Of a stretch of DNA of 64,000 nucleotides, positions 35,380 to 45,765 are shown piece by piece. This DNA comes from Photobacterium indicum (GTDB lineage Bacteria > Pseudomonadota > Gammaproteobacteria > Enterobacterales > Vibrionaceae), in contig NZ_PYOC01000001.1 of NCBI RefSeq assembly GCF_003026215.1, positions 682,001-746,000 of the forward strand. Reading direction: 5' to 3'. Below the pieces are notes generated by a model. The model searched no databases, had not been told where the DNA came from, and saw only the letters and a program-made list of their open reading frames with translations. The translations under genes were made by a program, and so were the position numbers. Every line of letters starts with the position of its first letter. Positions within the stretch are counted from its first letter, which is position 1.

Positions 35380-36519
35380 TTAGTTGTGTGATTGCGCGAT
35401 GAGCTGAAGAAATAATCGAGATGATTGCTCGATCAGTGCATCGGGAAAATCATAGTCAGGGTTGTGCAATTCTGGGTGATCAGTACCGCTACCGATGCAA
35501 AATAAAGATCCTGGCCATTGTTGCAGAAATTCTCCCATATCTTCAGACCAACGCATTGGTTCTGTAGGTATAACAACATCATAGTTAAGCGACTGTGCCG
35601 CAGTAATAACGTTCTTAGTCGTTTCGGGGTTATTCATGGTTGCGTTAAAAGGCTCAATCCATTCAATTTGCATCTCAAGTTGATAAGAATCGGCTTGTTT
35701 TTGGGCAAAATCCAGCAAGTTTCGTTTCATGTAATTGAGAATGTAATTATCACTGCTACGAATAGTTGCCATTACTTCGGCGCGCCCTGGGGATGTACCA
35801 AATCCTTTATTGCCCACATTCACATGAACAAGCGTGACTAAACTAAATGCTTCTTTGAAGGCTTCTGGCATGTGATGCAGGTAGTCCATTAAACGTGCAA
35901 CAGCAGGGGCAGGGCTATGACCGTTCTCTGGTTTTGCAGCGTGAGATGTTTTCCCTATCAGTGTGATCATTACACCAGTTGATGCGCAGGCAAACACACC
36001 GTCTTTCACCACCACAGTACCTAATGGATAACCCGGCAAATTATGATAAGCATAAACCGCATTGGGTTGAATGCCTTTCAGGCGTGGATCTTGCAGCATT
36101 TTTTTTGCACCGACGCCGATCTCTTCAGCGGGCTGGAATAGTAAAAAAACGGTGCCAGATTGAGGAGGCGTTTGACTCAGCTGATTAGCAACAGCTAAAA
36201 GGCTAGCAACGTGTCCATCGTGACCGCACGCATGCATACAACCGTGATTGCGTGAAACATGATCATGCTGTGATTTTTCAGTGATTGGTAATGCGTCAAA
36301 ATCAGCGCGGAGCAGAGTTATTGGGCCTGGATTCCCACTTTTGATTTCAACAAGAATACCATAACCACCTATATTAGTTTTAGGCTCAAAACCAAATGTT
36401 AGTAGCTGGTCGGTAATTTCTGATGCTGTTTTATGCTCATGGAGCGAGAGCTCTGGGTAGCGATGAAGATGATGCCTAAAGCGTACAGGGTTGAAGTTGA
36501 TATCATTATTAACGGTCAT
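35380..36519 (-). CDS. M20-family metal-dependent amidohydrolase
   Basis: A 379-residue enzyme of the peptidase M20D type (hippurate / N-acyl-amino-acid amidohydrolase). Seen: HRYPELSLHEH, LLRADFDALPI, the metal site HACGHDGH, and catalytic Glu in FQPAEEIGVGAKKM, followed by a dimerisation domain (GVMITLIGKTSHAAKP). Likely releases an amino acid from N-acyl or N-aroyl conjugates in the cytosol. Exact substrate unknown. Not obviously in an operon. Confidence 0.85.
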   Translation of the reverse strand: MTVNNDINFNPVRFRHHLHRYPELSLHEHKTASEITDQLLTFGFEPKTNIGGYGILVEIKSGNPGPITLLRADFDALPITEKSQHDHVSRNHGCMHACGHDGHVASLLAVANQLSQTPPQSGTVFLLFQPAEEIGVGAKKMLQDPRLKGIQPNAVYAYHNLPGYPLGTVVVKDGVFACASTGVMITLIGKTSHAAKPENGHSPAPAVARLMDYLHHMPEAFKEAFSLVTLVHVNVGNKGFGTSPGRAEVMATIRSSDNYILNYMKRNLLDFAQKQADSYQLEMQIEWIEPFNATMNNPETTKNVITAAQSLNYDVVIPTEPMRWSEDMGEFLQQWPGSLFCIGSGTDHPELHNPDYDFPDALIEQSSRLFLQLIAQSHN

Positions 36520-36671
36520 ATCATTCTTTAATTGTCACAAGATGCCTCACTGTACTTGGCGATTAGAGATTATTATGTGATCGGTTTCACGGTGATACTT
36601 AATCTAAGCTGCCAGAACAATATATTGCTCTGGTATGATGTTAGATAATCTTGATAGGGTTAGGAAGTACT

Positions 36672-36953
36672 ATGAAAATGTTAATAGCGAGTAAATCACT
36701 GTTGTTGACGATGGGTTTGATAGTTGCCATGCCTGTGTTGGCGGATCCTAATGGCTCTAGTGAATCACCAGCCCTTAGCGTGCCCAAAGTGATGAGATTA
36801 TTGCAGGCTCAGGGTTATCATGATTTCCGTAAAATTAAGATTGAACATGATGAGAGTGAGATCGAAGTAGAAGCGCGAAATCAAGGTGGCCAACAGGTTG
36901 AACTTGAAGTCGATCTGTATACAGGAAGGATTCTTGATGTAGAGCGCGATTGA
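36672..36953 (+). CDS. Exported PepSY-domain protein
   Basis: A 93-residue protein from ATG 36672 behind TTAGGAAG. Sec signal peptide ending near PVLA, then one PepSY-like domain (VPKVMRLLQAQGYHDFRKIK and the terminal YTGRILDVERD). PepSY domains often regulate proteases or redox partners in the periplasm. No partner is adjacent. Confidence 0.82.
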   Translation: MKMLIASKSLLLTMGLIVAMPVLADPNGSSESPALSVPKVMRLLQAQGYHDFRKIKIEHDESEIEVEARNQGGQQVELEVDLYTGRILDVERD

Positions 36954-36978
36954 TTATCGCGCTCTTCTCATTGAAAGG

Positions 36979-38403
36979 TTATGACACCAGCATTGCACAT
37001 GACTGAGCCGGAAGTTGTAATATAGCCCCAGTTTCACTGCCGAGTGAAGGTGGTAATAATTGCACTCCCTCCATATTTATAATCTCGTTAATCTCAGCAT
37101 GGTTTTGTTGACTGTATTTTATTGGTAGTTCATAACTGACGGCTTTTTTACCTTTGTTAATGGCGACTATCCCGTGCTCTCCACGAGAAAAAACCAATAA
37201 ATCTTGAGTCTGTTCAATAATCGCCATTGGTTGGCAATGCATAGTGTTGTGAAAATGAATCATATTAGCCAGAATTGGATCATTCCAAGCGTCATACCAA
37301 CGAGGTTTGCTACGACTATTTTTAATGCCACTAGTATCTAAATCGGTATAAACGAGTGGAACACCCCCATCTCTGCCTAAAATATAACAATAGGCTAATC
37401 GTTCATTTTCTTCTGACATTACCTGATTTAAAAAAACGTCGTTATTGGGAATATCATGAGTAATCGCAAATGTGATTGCACGTTGGTTTTCTAATGCCGA
37501 ACCAAGAGAGTAAGGGTTGATTAGACTCGCCATAGAAGCATTTTCATTAAAAACATCAAGTACCGTGTGAAAAAGTGGAAAGTCGTAAGCGCCTAAAGTC
37601 GTTTTTTCAAGGTAAGGCTGAAGGAATAGTTCGTATTCTTCTTTGGTCGCACCACCATCAGTAATTATTTCGCCAAAAATATGCATGTCTTCAGTGATAT
37701 CTTCATCACACAACTCTTGAATATGATTAAGTGTCATATGTTTGGCTGCATCTATTCGAAACCCCTTCACACCGATTTTTTTTAGTGCTTTTAGGTAAAG
37801 TTTTTGTTTTTTTACTACATTTTTGTTGTTTTTTAAGGTCGGTAAGCCCGGATCAGAGCCACCACTACTAATTCTACCGTGCTGAACTTGCCAAGGATCT
37901 TTCCAATCTTTTATTGGAAATGCCGATAAAAAATCATCTTTGGTAAATAACGGTTGAGATAAATCACCAAATAATTTGATTGAATCGAAATATTCTCTCT
38001 TGTCCTTATATTGGCTAATGATATTGCTATTAGGGTAATTTAAGTCATTCCTTTCATGTGACTCATTAGCCATATGATTGAACACAATATCTGCATAAAT
38101 ATCTATATCATGAAGATTTAATGTTTCTACCATCTTTCTGAAATCATTCGTGTTACCGAGTTGGTTGTCGATGACTCGATAATCTTGAGGTTGATAACGT
38201 TGCCACCATTGAGTGCCATCTTTTGAATGAAAAGATTTCAGTGGTGGAGAAACAAGAATAGCTTTATATCCATTGTCAGCAATGGCTTTGGCGTTTTCAG
38301 TCACTTTACTGTATGGCCAGTCGAAGGCGTGCAATATTACATTAGTTGCAACAGATGGTGCTGACAAAGTTGATGCATATTCAGTATTAAATAGAGAAGT
38401 CAT
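36979..38403 (-). CDS. Cytoplasmic alpha-amylase (GH13)
   Basis: A 474-residue GH13 enzyme without a signal peptide. Conserved regions: DIVFNHMA (region I), GFRIDAAKHM with nucleophile Asp (II), IFGEIITDGG with acid/base Glu (III) and ITHDIPNND with the stabilising Asp (IV). It should hydrolyse internal alpha-1,4 links of glycogen or imported maltodextrins in the cytosol. It is divergent from glgC, with a 380-bp spacer, at the left end of the alpha-glucan region. Confidence 0.88.
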   Translation of the reverse strand: MTSLFNTEYASTLSAPSVATNVILHAFDWPYSKVTENAKAIADNGYKAILVSPPLKSFHSKDGTQWWQRYQPQDYRVIDNQLGNTNDFRKMVETLNLHDIDIYADIVFNHMANESHERNDLNYPNSNIISQYKDKREYFDSIKLFGDLSQPLFTKDDFLSAFPIKDWKDPWQVQHGRISSGGSDPGLPTLKNNKNVVKKQKLYLKALKKIGVKGFRIDAAKHMTLNHIQELCDEDITEDMHIFGEIITDGGATKEEYELFLQPYLEKTTLGAYDFPLFHTVLDVFNENASMASLINPYSLGSALENQRAITFAITHDIPNNDVFLNQVMSEENERLAYCYILGRDGGVPLVYTDLDTSGIKNSRSKPRWYDAWNDPILANMIHFHNTMHCQPMAIIEQTQDLLVFSRGEHGIVAINKGKKAVSYELPIKYSQQNHAEINEIINMEGVQLLPPSLGSETGAILQLPAQSCAMLVS

Positions 38404-38784
38404 AATTTAATAGCCACGTTTTTAGACAAATTTTTAAACTGAATAAATACTATGAGTAATTATTCTCTTTGTAATCATCATCTACGCACTTTTAGTGGTA
38501 TGAGAATAGGGGGAGTAGCTTTGCTTAGCTGATTATTTCTCACCATATTGGGAATATGAACCATTTATAAAGTTTTGATAAATGGAATTTATACGCCACT
38601 GGTGGAATATGCCTCATAGGTCACGCTGTAGTGAAATATGAAATGAAATTACATTTACCTACAGTTTGTAATAAATTTTTTTTTTTGTAATTATACATCA
38701 CGTTTCAGTGCGTACTAATTCTCATGTAGCATATCGTGTGGTATATATACATTAGATTGCTTAATTTCAACAAGGAGGTACACC
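38404..38784. other. Divergent promoter region between alpha-amylase and glgC
   Basis: About 380 bp, A+T-rich with a run of T near 38677-38686. It must contain promoters in both directions, but no confident -35/-10 pair or regulator site could be fixed by eye. Confidence 0.5.
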
Positions 38785-40002
38785 ATGGGTGGCGTTTTAG
38801 GTATGATTTTAGCAGGCGGAGAAGGCTCTCGTTTGCGTCCATTAACAGATTCACGTACAAAGCCCGCAGTTCCATTTGGTGGTAGCTACCGCTTAATTGA
38901 TTTTGCATTAAATAATTTTGTAAATGCTGATTTTTTAAAGATTTATGTTCTAACCCAATTCAAATCTCAGTCTTTATATGTGCATATGAAAAAGGGTTGG
39001 AATATTACGGGCATTACGGATCGTTTTATTGATCCAATTCCAGCACAAATGCGAATGGGCAAGCGTTGGTACGATGGTACTGCTGATGCGATTTACCAAA
39101 ATTTAAGCTTTATTGAACTTGCTGAACCTGAGCATGTTTGTATTTTTGGTAGTGATCATATTTACAAGATGGACATTAAGCAGATGCTTAATTTTCATAA
39201 AGAAAAAGAAGCTGAACTAACGGTTTCTGCATTGCGTATGCCTTTGTCAGAAGCGAGTGCTTTTGGTGTTATCGAGGTTGATGAAAACGGCTGCATGATT
39301 GGTTTTGAAGAAAAGCCAACTAACCCTAAGTCTATTCCTGGCGACCCAGAAAATGCGCTTGTTTCTATGGGTAACTATATCTTCAATAAAGAGACGTTAT
39401 GCACTGAACTTGAAGAAGATGCAGTAAAGGAAGATTCAAGCCACGATTTTGGTAAAGACATCATTCCTAAGCTATTTCCACTAGGCCAAGTGTATGTTTA
39501 TGATTTTACGACCAATATTATTCCAGGTGAGAAGAATACTGGTTACTGGCGCGATGTAGGTACGATTGAAGCGTACTGGCAAGCACACATGGATTTACTT
39601 TCTGAAGATGCGCCGTTCTCTTTGTATAACCGTCAATGGCAGCTACACACTCATTACCCACCGCTTCCTCCTGCAACAATTTTAGACAGCGAAAACAGTA
39701 AAGTTGATATTAACAACTGTATGATTTCAGCTGGTAGCTATATTCGCGGCGCACAAATACATAAATCAATTTTAGGCTTCCGTACCAATGTTGACCATGA
39801 CACAATGATTTCAGAATCTGTGATTTTGGGCGATGTGAAAATCGGTGCGAATTGCTCAATACGCAAAGCGATCATTGATAAAAATGTACACATTGCACCA
39901 GGAACGGTAATCGGTGAAAATCCTGAAGAGGATAAGAAAAACTACCACGTTTCTGATGAAGGCATTGTCGTAATCCCGAAAGGAGCGAAAATTGGCTACT
40001 AA
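38785..40002 (+). CDS. glgC: Glucose-1-phosphate adenylyltransferase
   Basis: First committed step of glycogen synthesis: ATP plus glucose 1-phosphate to ADP-glucose. 405 residues. Seen: the nucleotidyltransferase loop LAGGEGSRLRPLTDSRTKPA, the catalytic stretch IFGSDHIYKMD, glucose site GFEEKPTNPK, and a C-terminal left-handed beta-helix (ILGDVKIGANCSIRKAII). AAGGAGG precedes the ATG. It overlaps glgA by 11 bp. Confidence 0.95.
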   Translation: MGGVLGMILAGGEGSRLRPLTDSRTKPAVPFGGSYRLIDFALNNFVNADFLKIYVLTQFKSQSLYVHMKKGWNITGITDRFIDPIPAQMRMGKRWYDGTADAIYQNLSFIELAEPEHVCIFGSDHIYKMDIKQMLNFHKEKEAELTVSALRMPLSEASAFGVIEVDENGCMIGFEEKPTNPKSIPGDPENALVSMGNYIFNKETLCTELEEDAVKEDSSHDFGKDIIPKLFPLGQVYVYDFTTNIIPGEKNTGYWRDVGTIEAYWQAHMDLLSEDAPFSLYNRQWQLHTHYPPLPPATILDSENSKVDINNCMISAGSYIRGAQIHKSILGFRTNVDHDTMISESVILGDVKIGANCSIRKAIIDKNVHIAPGTVIGENPEEDKKNYHVSDEGIVVIPKGAKIGY

Positions 40003-41518
40003 GAAAACGTCGTTAACAAAGCATCCATTGAAAATTCTATTTGTTTCATCTGAAGTAGAAGGGTTTGCAAAAACAGGAGGATTAGCCGATGTTGCTAAGT
40101 CTCTGCCTGCCGCCTTGAAGAAGATGGGGCACGATGTTCGAATTGTAATGCCTTTCTATCAGACAATTAACGGTAAAGATAACGCTGTTGCTATTTTGTC
40201 TACCGAGCTGTTTGTTGAGCCACAACCATTTGCTGTGAGCTATCAAGTGATGCAACTCGATGAAAGTAATGTGCCTGTCTATGCGTTAGATGCACCACAA
40301 TATTATGATCGACCAGAATTGTATGCGGAAAACAACCAAGCATATGCTGATAATGGGGAGCGTTTTTCATTTTTAAGCGCCGCATCGTTAGATTTGTGTG
40401 AAAAACTGGGTTTTCAACCTGATGTGATTCACTGTAACGATTGGCATACTGGGTTAATTCCATTCTTATTAAAAACGCGTTATGCACAGAGTGATTTCTT
40501 TGCTAAATCGAAAAGTGTTATAACGATTCATAATGCTGTTTTTAAGGGGGTATTTAACTACGATCAATACAGCCTAATTCCTGAATTGATTCAACGTCGT
40601 TATATTAATGCTGAAATGGATCCATCGCATATCAGCATGCTTAAAGCGGGTGTTGCGTATGCAGATAAAGTGAACGCGGTTAGCCCTAATTATGCATCAG
40701 AGCTTTTAACACATTTAGGTTCGCATGGTATGGAAGCTGATTTCCAAAATCGTGCTAAAGATTTGTATGGCATCATTAATGGGTGCGATTACGATGATTG
40801 GAATCCTGAAACTGATGCGTACATAAAGCAAAAGTTTAAAGCCAATAAAGTGAGCTTAGCTCGCGGGAAAAAAGCGTGTCGACGTGATTTGCAAAAACAA
40901 GTTAACTTACCTGAATTAGATGTACCTGTTTATGGAATGGTTTGTCGCTTGACCGAGCAAAAAGGACTTCACTATTTAATTCCTGTGCTTGAAGATTTTT
41001 TATTGAATGACGTACAAGTGGTGATTGTCGGAACGGGTGATCCAACGTTAGCCAGTGCTCTGCGTGACATTAGCGAACAGCATAGTGATAAATTTGCTTT
41101 TGTTGAAACATACAGCAACCCACTAGCACACTGTGTAGAAGCGGGTGTTGATTTCTTTATGATGCCTTCTGAATTTGAACCATGTGGTCTGAATCAGATG
41201 TACAGTTTAGCGTATGGCACATTACCAATCGTTCGCGGCGTCGGTGGTCTAAAAGATACTGTTATCGATTACGATCAAACACCGCTGGTCGCCACAGGCT
41301 TTATTTATGATGCGCCAACACCTGAGGCGTTATTAATAAAATTACAACGAAGCTTGTTACTTTATTGCCAACGCCCTCAAGAATTTAAACGCCTACAGCA
41401 AAATGCGATGGCGTGTAAATTTAATTGGGCTGAATCGGCTGAACAATATCTAGATATGTATCTAGGTGGTGAGCAAAGTTTGGTAAATGAAATCTGCAAT
41501 GACAAGGTAGACGCTTAG
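39992..41518 (+). CDS. glgA: Glycogen synthase (ADP-glucose type)
   Basis: GT5 enzyme extending alpha-1,4-glucan chains from ADP-glucose. 508 residues. N-terminal ADP-glucose loop EGFAKTGGLADV, catalytic His region, and the C-terminal motif EPCGLNQMYSLAYGTLPI with the catalytic Glu. The start codon appears to be TTG at 39992, placed six bases after AAGGAG inside the last codons of glgC, which implies translational coupling. No branching enzyme (glgB) gene is nearby. Confidence 0.93.
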   Translation: MATKKTSLTKHPLKILFVSSEVEGFAKTGGLADVAKSLPAALKKMGHDVRIVMPFYQTINGKDNAVAILSTELFVEPQPFAVSYQVMQLDESNVPVYALDAPQYYDRPELYAENNQAYADNGERFSFLSAASLDLCEKLGFQPDVIHCNDWHTGLIPFLLKTRYAQSDFFAKSKSVITIHNAVFKGVFNYDQYSLIPELIQRRYINAEMDPSHISMLKAGVAYADKVNAVSPNYASELLTHLGSHGMEADFQNRAKDLYGIINGCDYDDWNPETDAYIKQKFKANKVSLARGKKACRRDLQKQVNLPELDVPVYGMVCRLTEQKGLHYLIPVLEDFLLNDVQVVIVGTGDPTLASALRDISEQHSDKFAFVETYSNPLAHCVEAGVDFFMMPSEFEPCGLNQMYSLAYGTLPIVRGVGGLKDTVIDYDQTPLVATGFIYDAPTPEALLIKLQRSLLLYCQRPQEFKRLQQNAMACKFNWAESAEQYLDMYLGGEQSLVNEICNDKVDA

Positions 41519-41552
41519 TTTACTTAGAATGTTTTCATTCTACAAAATCGTT

Positions 41553-41577
41553 AAGCCCTCATTGATGAGGGCTTTTT
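41553..41577 (+). terminator. Terminator after glgA
   Basis: AAGCCCTCAT and ATGAGGGCTT form a hairpin followed by TTTTT. Confidence 0.88.
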
Positions 41578-41810
41578 TGTGAGCGTTATTTTACATTTAC
41601 ACCATTTTCACAATACTCCACTTAGGATTATTCCTTTTTAAGCGGTGGAACATTGATTCTATTCCTATATAGCGCTTTTATTTCACTCAAAAATTAACTA
41701 ATTGTTCATAATAAACGCGTGAAATGTGATAATACGCACGTTTTAAATTTTGTTTGCTATCGCAAATTTTTAGGCAATTGACTGCCTTTTTATAAATCAT
41801 TAGGTTATAC

Positions 41811-43697
41811 ATGTTCAATATGACACTCAGGCAAAAGCTGGCACTTTCTGCAAGTATTGCAATTATTATCGGCGGTTTACTGGTAACTGCTTTTTCTTTT
41901 TTATCATCACTAGGTCGCTTAGATAGAGATATCAACAAGCAACTTAATGGTACTGCCTCTTCGTACAATAATTATGTGTCTAATTGGTTAGACTCGAAAG
42001 GAACAGTACTTTCGGCTATGCCAGTGAATATTTCACAAAACAATCTTGAGCAACATCTTCAGCAGGTTCGCGATTCAGCAGGCTTTGATAATGTCTTTTT
42101 AGCATTTTCTGATGGTACACAAGCGAATGCTAATAACGTTATTTTACCACCAGGTAACAATGATCCTCGCCAGTGGCATTGGTATCAAAATGCGATTAGC
42201 CTTAATGGTAAAGTGACGGTAGAAAATCCGACAGTTGCAGCTGCCACAGGGGCAAGCGTTGTTTCTATGGGTAAAGCCGTCTCTATTTTTGGGCAGCAGG
42301 CGGTGTTAGGTGCTGATGTCGAAATGTCAGATATTATCAAGCAGCTTGATGATGTGGTATTGCCTGGTGAAGGCTACATGTTCATTGCGAATGATAAAGG
42401 TAATATTTTTGCGCACGCAGATACGTCTTTATTGAATAAATCTGTTAATGCAAAAGACCGTGATTTAACCGATTCAATGCTAAAACGTCTAGCGAGAGAA
42501 GGGAATGTTGAAAAAGAAAACATCACTGGCAATGAGAGCTATGTGTTCGTTAAGCCAATTCAAGGCACGAATCTAAGTACGGTTATCGTTATTGATTACA
42601 ATTCTGTTGCAGCACCACTTTACAGCTCTTTATATGAACAGATTTTCATGACGCTATTGGTTGTGGTTATTTGTGCGTTCCTGTTTAACCTATTCTGTGT
42701 GTATTTATTTAAACCGTTACAGCAAGTATCTAAGGCGCTGGCTGTAATTGCACAAGGCGGTGGTGATTTAACTCAACGTATTAATATCGATTCTAACGAT
42801 GAGGTGGGTGACTTAGCCCGTAACTTTAACCAGTTTACAGCAAGCTTACAGGTACTTATTGGTCATATTCGTAGCCAGGGCGTTGAGCTGAGCCAAGCTT
42901 CGGCAGAAAGTGAATTCCGAGCGAACAAGTCGGCTGATGAGTTAAATCGTCAGCAAGATGAAATTAGCATGGTTGCCACAGCAGTAACGGAAATGGCTTC
43001 TGCTACGCAAGAAATCGCGTCTCATGCTGAGCAAACAGCGCGTGCAGCGCAAGATTCGACAGAGCATACCAATAGTGGTCGCGAGTTAGTTGTGCAAAGC
43101 CGAGTGTCTATTAACAATCTTGCTGAAGAAGTGAATCAGGCAACTTCAGTGATCAGTGAGTTGAATGAACATGCGCAGAACATCAACAGTATCTTATCTA
43201 CTATTCAAGGTATTGCTGAGCAGACAAATTTATTGGCATTGAATGCTGCGATTGAAGCTGCACGAGCGGGTGAACAAGGGCGAGGTTTTGCCGTTGTGGC
43301 TGATGAAGTACGTGTGTTATCTCAACGTACTCATACATCGACTGAAGAAATTCAGAGTATGATTGCAACATTACAACAGACAACATCTAAAGCGGTTGGC
43401 TTGATGGAAACAAGCTCTCAGCTTGCACAGTGTTCGGTAGACGATGCTGACCAAGCGACAGTAGCATTAGAGCAGATTAACGATTCAGTGGCTCTAATTA
43501 GTGATATGGCAACACAAATAGCCACTGCAGCCGAAGAACAAACGCATGTAACAAGTGAAATAACATTAAACACAACAACAATTAAAGACGTAACCGATCA
43601 GCTTGTAGAAGATGCCGTTGCTGCACGTCATCAAGCAGAAGCGCTAAGTAATCAAGCAACAAAGTTAAATGACAAGGTGTCTACTTTTGTTGTTTAA
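41811..43697 (+). CDS. Methyl-accepting chemotaxis protein
   Basis: A 628-residue chemoreceptor: membrane segment at residues 12-34, a Cache-type periplasmic sensor ([20 protein letters not shown]), second membrane segment around 275-300, HAMP and the signalling tip [20 protein letters not shown]. It sits between glycogen synthesis and maltodextrin genes, which could hint at a sugar ligand, but that is only context. Separate transcription unit. Confidence 0.92.
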   Translation: MFNMTLRQKLALSASIAIIIGGLLVTAFSFLSSLGRLDRDINKQLNGTASSYNNYVSNWLDSKGTVLSAMPVNISQNNLEQHLQQVRDSAGFDNVFLAFSDGTQANANNVILPPGNNDPRQWHWYQNAISLNGKVTVENPTVAAATGASVVSMGKAVSIFGQQAVLGADVEMSDIIKQLDDVVLPGEGYMFIANDKGNIFAHADTSLLNKSVNAKDRDLTDSMLKRLAREGNVEKENITGNESYVFVKPIQGTNLSTVIVIDYNSVAAPLYSSLYEQIFMTLLVVVICAFLFNLFCVYLFKPLQQVSKALAVIAQGGGDLTQRINIDSNDEVGDLARNFNQFTASLQVLIGHIRSQGVELSQASAESEFRANKSADELNRQQDEISMVATAVTEMASATQEIASHAEQTARAAQDSTEHTNSGRELVVQSRVSINNLAEEVNQATSVISELNEHAQNINSILSTIQGIAEQTNLLALNAAIEAARAGEQGRGFAVVADEVRVLSQRTHTSTEEIQSMIATLQQTTSKAVGLMETSSQLAQCSVDDADQATVALEQINDSVALISDMATQIATAAEEQTHVTSEITLNTTTIKDVTDQLVEDAVAARHQAEALSNQATKLNDKVSTFVV

Positions 43698-43727
43698 ATA
43701 AAGTAGTGATTGTCTTTACTATATAAG

Positions 43728-43750
43728 AAAGCCCTCTATGAGGGCTTTTT
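43728..43750 (+). terminator. Terminator after the second chemoreceptor
   Basis: AAAGCCCTC-TAT-GAGGGCTTT followed by TT. Confidence 0.85.
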
Positions 43751-43795
43751 CGTTCATGGTTGATGCTATTTTCTACATGAGGTGTCATGTAAACT

Positions 43796-44476
43796 CTATT
43801 GTTTTCCTGGCTTCATAAACGGATATTCAAATAATATAGTGATGGTGTCATCAACAACCGTGAACGTAGCAAGCTTATTTTCCTCACTTTCTGGATTTCC
43901 CTTCTCACCGATGTTGCGCCATTGTTTTATATTACGGTAACCCTTTTGATAAGCACGCGAGAAGGTAGTCTTATCCATCATTAAATACTTACGCTGTGCA
44001 TTATAGCTGGCGCTATTGGCAAGCATAAACATCTGATCATCTAGAGTTTGGCGATCTAAGGTTTGCAATCCAGCCAAGACATCTAAATGTTGTCCATTTA
44101 CCTCCAGATAGCTAAAAACATAACCATCACGACGCAAACTAGCAAGAAGTGAATTGTAGTTAATTAAGGTGAGTGGAGCTTTCAATTCAACATTTTTTAT
44201 TGTGGATAATGGCTTGGTTCTCCCGATTTCGATAGCAGTAGAAGTCAATTGGCTATAAACCACTAATGTAAGATCGTCTATTCCATAATAAGACGGTTTA
44301 TCTAAGCAATACGCTTCGGCATTGTATAAATCGGAGCACTCATACGCATTCGGACGTGATGCAATTTGCTCTATATCGTCGGTAAAACCAATGTCATTAA
44401 ACAGCGGTAAATACGATGCTGCATTTACAGTTGTGCTGAATATGCCAACGGCTATGAATACGAATTGTTTCAGCAC
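43796..44476 (-). CDS. Exported protein of unknown function
   Basis: A 226-residue protein with a Sec signal peptide (MLKQFVFIAVGIFSTTVNA, cleavage near residue 19). Four cysteines in the mature part include YECSDLYNAEAYCLDKP. No recognisable catalytic motif. It converges on the chemoreceptor and lies downstream of the LysR gene with a repeat remnant between. Function unknown. Confidence 0.7.
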   Translation of the reverse strand: MLKQFVFIAVGIFSTTVNAASYLPLFNDIGFTDDIEQIASRPNAYECSDLYNAEAYCLDKPSYYGIDDLTLVVYSQLTSTAIEIGRTKPLSTIKNVELKAPLTLINYNSLLASLRRDGYVFSYLEVNGQHLDVLAGLQTLDRQTLDDQMFMLANSASYNAQRKYLMMDKTTFSRAYQKGYRNIKQWRNIGEKGNPESEENKLATFTVVDDTITILFEYPFMKPGKQ

Positions 44477-44572
44477 AGTTCAACCTTATTGATAAACAAA
44501 AACAAATACCTGCTTATTTTACATCATTCTATAACAACTATATCTCTGGTTATAAAATAAAAAACAAAGACT

Positions 44573-44603
44573 TATACCCAAGTTACCTCAAGATGCTCGT
44601 TTG
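44573..44603. repeat. End fragment of the TATACCCAAG repeat fused to the LysR gene
   Basis: TATACCCAAGTTACCTCAAG and the following ATGCTCGTTT equal one end of the 266-bp element. On the minus strand this stretch encodes the last residues KRAS and the TGA stop of the adjacent LysR-family regulator. Confidence 0.75.
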
Positions 44604-45514
44604 AGTTCATGCTGATAGTGGCCATTCAAAATCAGCTGCTGCTTGATATCCGCAACATGGTCGACCAATAACTCATTTAAATGGTAGATCCCAACCGTAC
44701 CTTTTTGTCCTTCTTTTTTTAATGGAAGCGGGACAATATTTACCTGCGCGAAGTAGTCAGTCATACTCATTGGATACGGCATGATTGCGGTTGTCGAGGC
44801 TAGCATATCGATACTGGCAGTCAGTGAGTTGATCTCGTAAACGATGCGTTCTGATACCTTTTGTCTATCTCTTTCTAGCTGTTTGGGCTGTGGGTTTTCT
44901 ATTAGATGCAGGTAAGCTTCTGAATCTGGTGTTACCTGCAATAGAGGATAAAGTGCCATATCTTCTTCTCGATGGTTCACCAGTAGTGGATGGTTTTGGT
45001 GTACGAACATTGCTTCTTTATCTTGTAGAAGGGGGATGAATGTGACGTTACACCGATGAGACAAACCAACAATTTCATGACCAACAAAAAGGTCGATTTG
45101 ACCATGGATGAGCATATCCATCAGCTTAAGGTGGTTACCAAATTCCAGCTGAATAGAGATTGAAGGGTTGCTGGCACTATATTGCTGCAATGCTTGTTTT
45201 ACAAAAATTTCCCACCATGCATCACCAGTACCCATTTTGATTTTTTCAGTTTTTCTCTCAATAAGATCAGCCATCTTATGCAGTAATGAGTCATGTCGTC
45301 GCTGTAGTTCAAGCGCTTGTTCTTGAAGGAGCACACCATATTCAGTGAGTTCAACCCCTTTCGATTTTCGGATAAAAAGAGGTACGCCAAAGCTTGCCTC
45401 CAGCTTCTTCATGTTATTCGTTAGGGTTGGTTGGCTAAGGCCGAGATGATTAGCTGCAAGGCTAATATTACCTAGCTCAGCGACGACCAGAAATTGTTTG
45501 TAGTTTTTATCCAT
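44588..45514 (-). CDS. LysR-family transcriptional regulator
   Basis: A 308-residue regulator from the ATG at 45514; a GTG at 45559 is possible but the family fold starts at MDKNYKQFLVVAELG. The N-terminal winged helix (ISLAANHLGLSQPTLTNNMK) is followed by a linker helix and a periplasmic-binding-like effector domain. It is divergent from the alpha-glucosidase gene, and the intergenic region holds a perfect palindrome with a T-N11-A core. The last residues come from a repeat end. Effector unknown; regulation of alpha-glucoside use is inferred. Confidence 0.85.
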   Translation of the reverse strand: MDKNYKQFLVVAELGNISLAANHLGLSQPTLTNNMKKLEASFGVPLFIRKSKGVELTEYGVLLQEQALELQRRHDSLLHKMADLIERKTEKIKMGTGDAWWEIFVKQALQQYSASNPSISIQLEFGNHLKLMDMLIHGQIDLFVGHEIVGLSHRCNVTFIPLLQDKEAMFVHQNHPLLVNHREEDMALYPLLQVTPDSEAYLHLIENPQPKQLERDRQKVSERIVYEINSLTASIDMLASTTAIMPYPMSMTDYFAQVNIVPLPLKKEGQKGTVGIYHLNELLVDHVADIKQQLILNGHYQHELKRAS

Positions 45515-45624
45515 AAGGCGAGGAATACGGTCAATAAAGAGTTTGACGACAAGTCTCACATTTATTGAATTTACTTGGCATCCTTATTGGTTTGAAATTG
45601 CGATCTCGATCTCCTTAATTATTG

Positions 45625-45649
45625 GTGATATAGGAAAAACCTATATCAC
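45625..45649. promoter_or_regulatory. Perfect palindrome, likely LysR-type operator
   Basis: GTGATATAGG-AAAAA-CCTATATCAC is a perfect 10-bp inverted repeat with a 5-base centre. It contains T-N11-A, the hallmark of LysR-type binding boxes, and lies between the divergent LysR and alpha-glucosidase genes. Confidence 0.75.
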
Positions 45650-45765
45650 GAGCTGGGTAGGGTATTTTAAAACAGTCAAACAAACGATTATGATATCAAT
45701 ATTAAAGATACCAGTATTCAAGGTATCACTGTTTAACTGAAGCTTGTTTAAGGGAGCCTTTGTCC

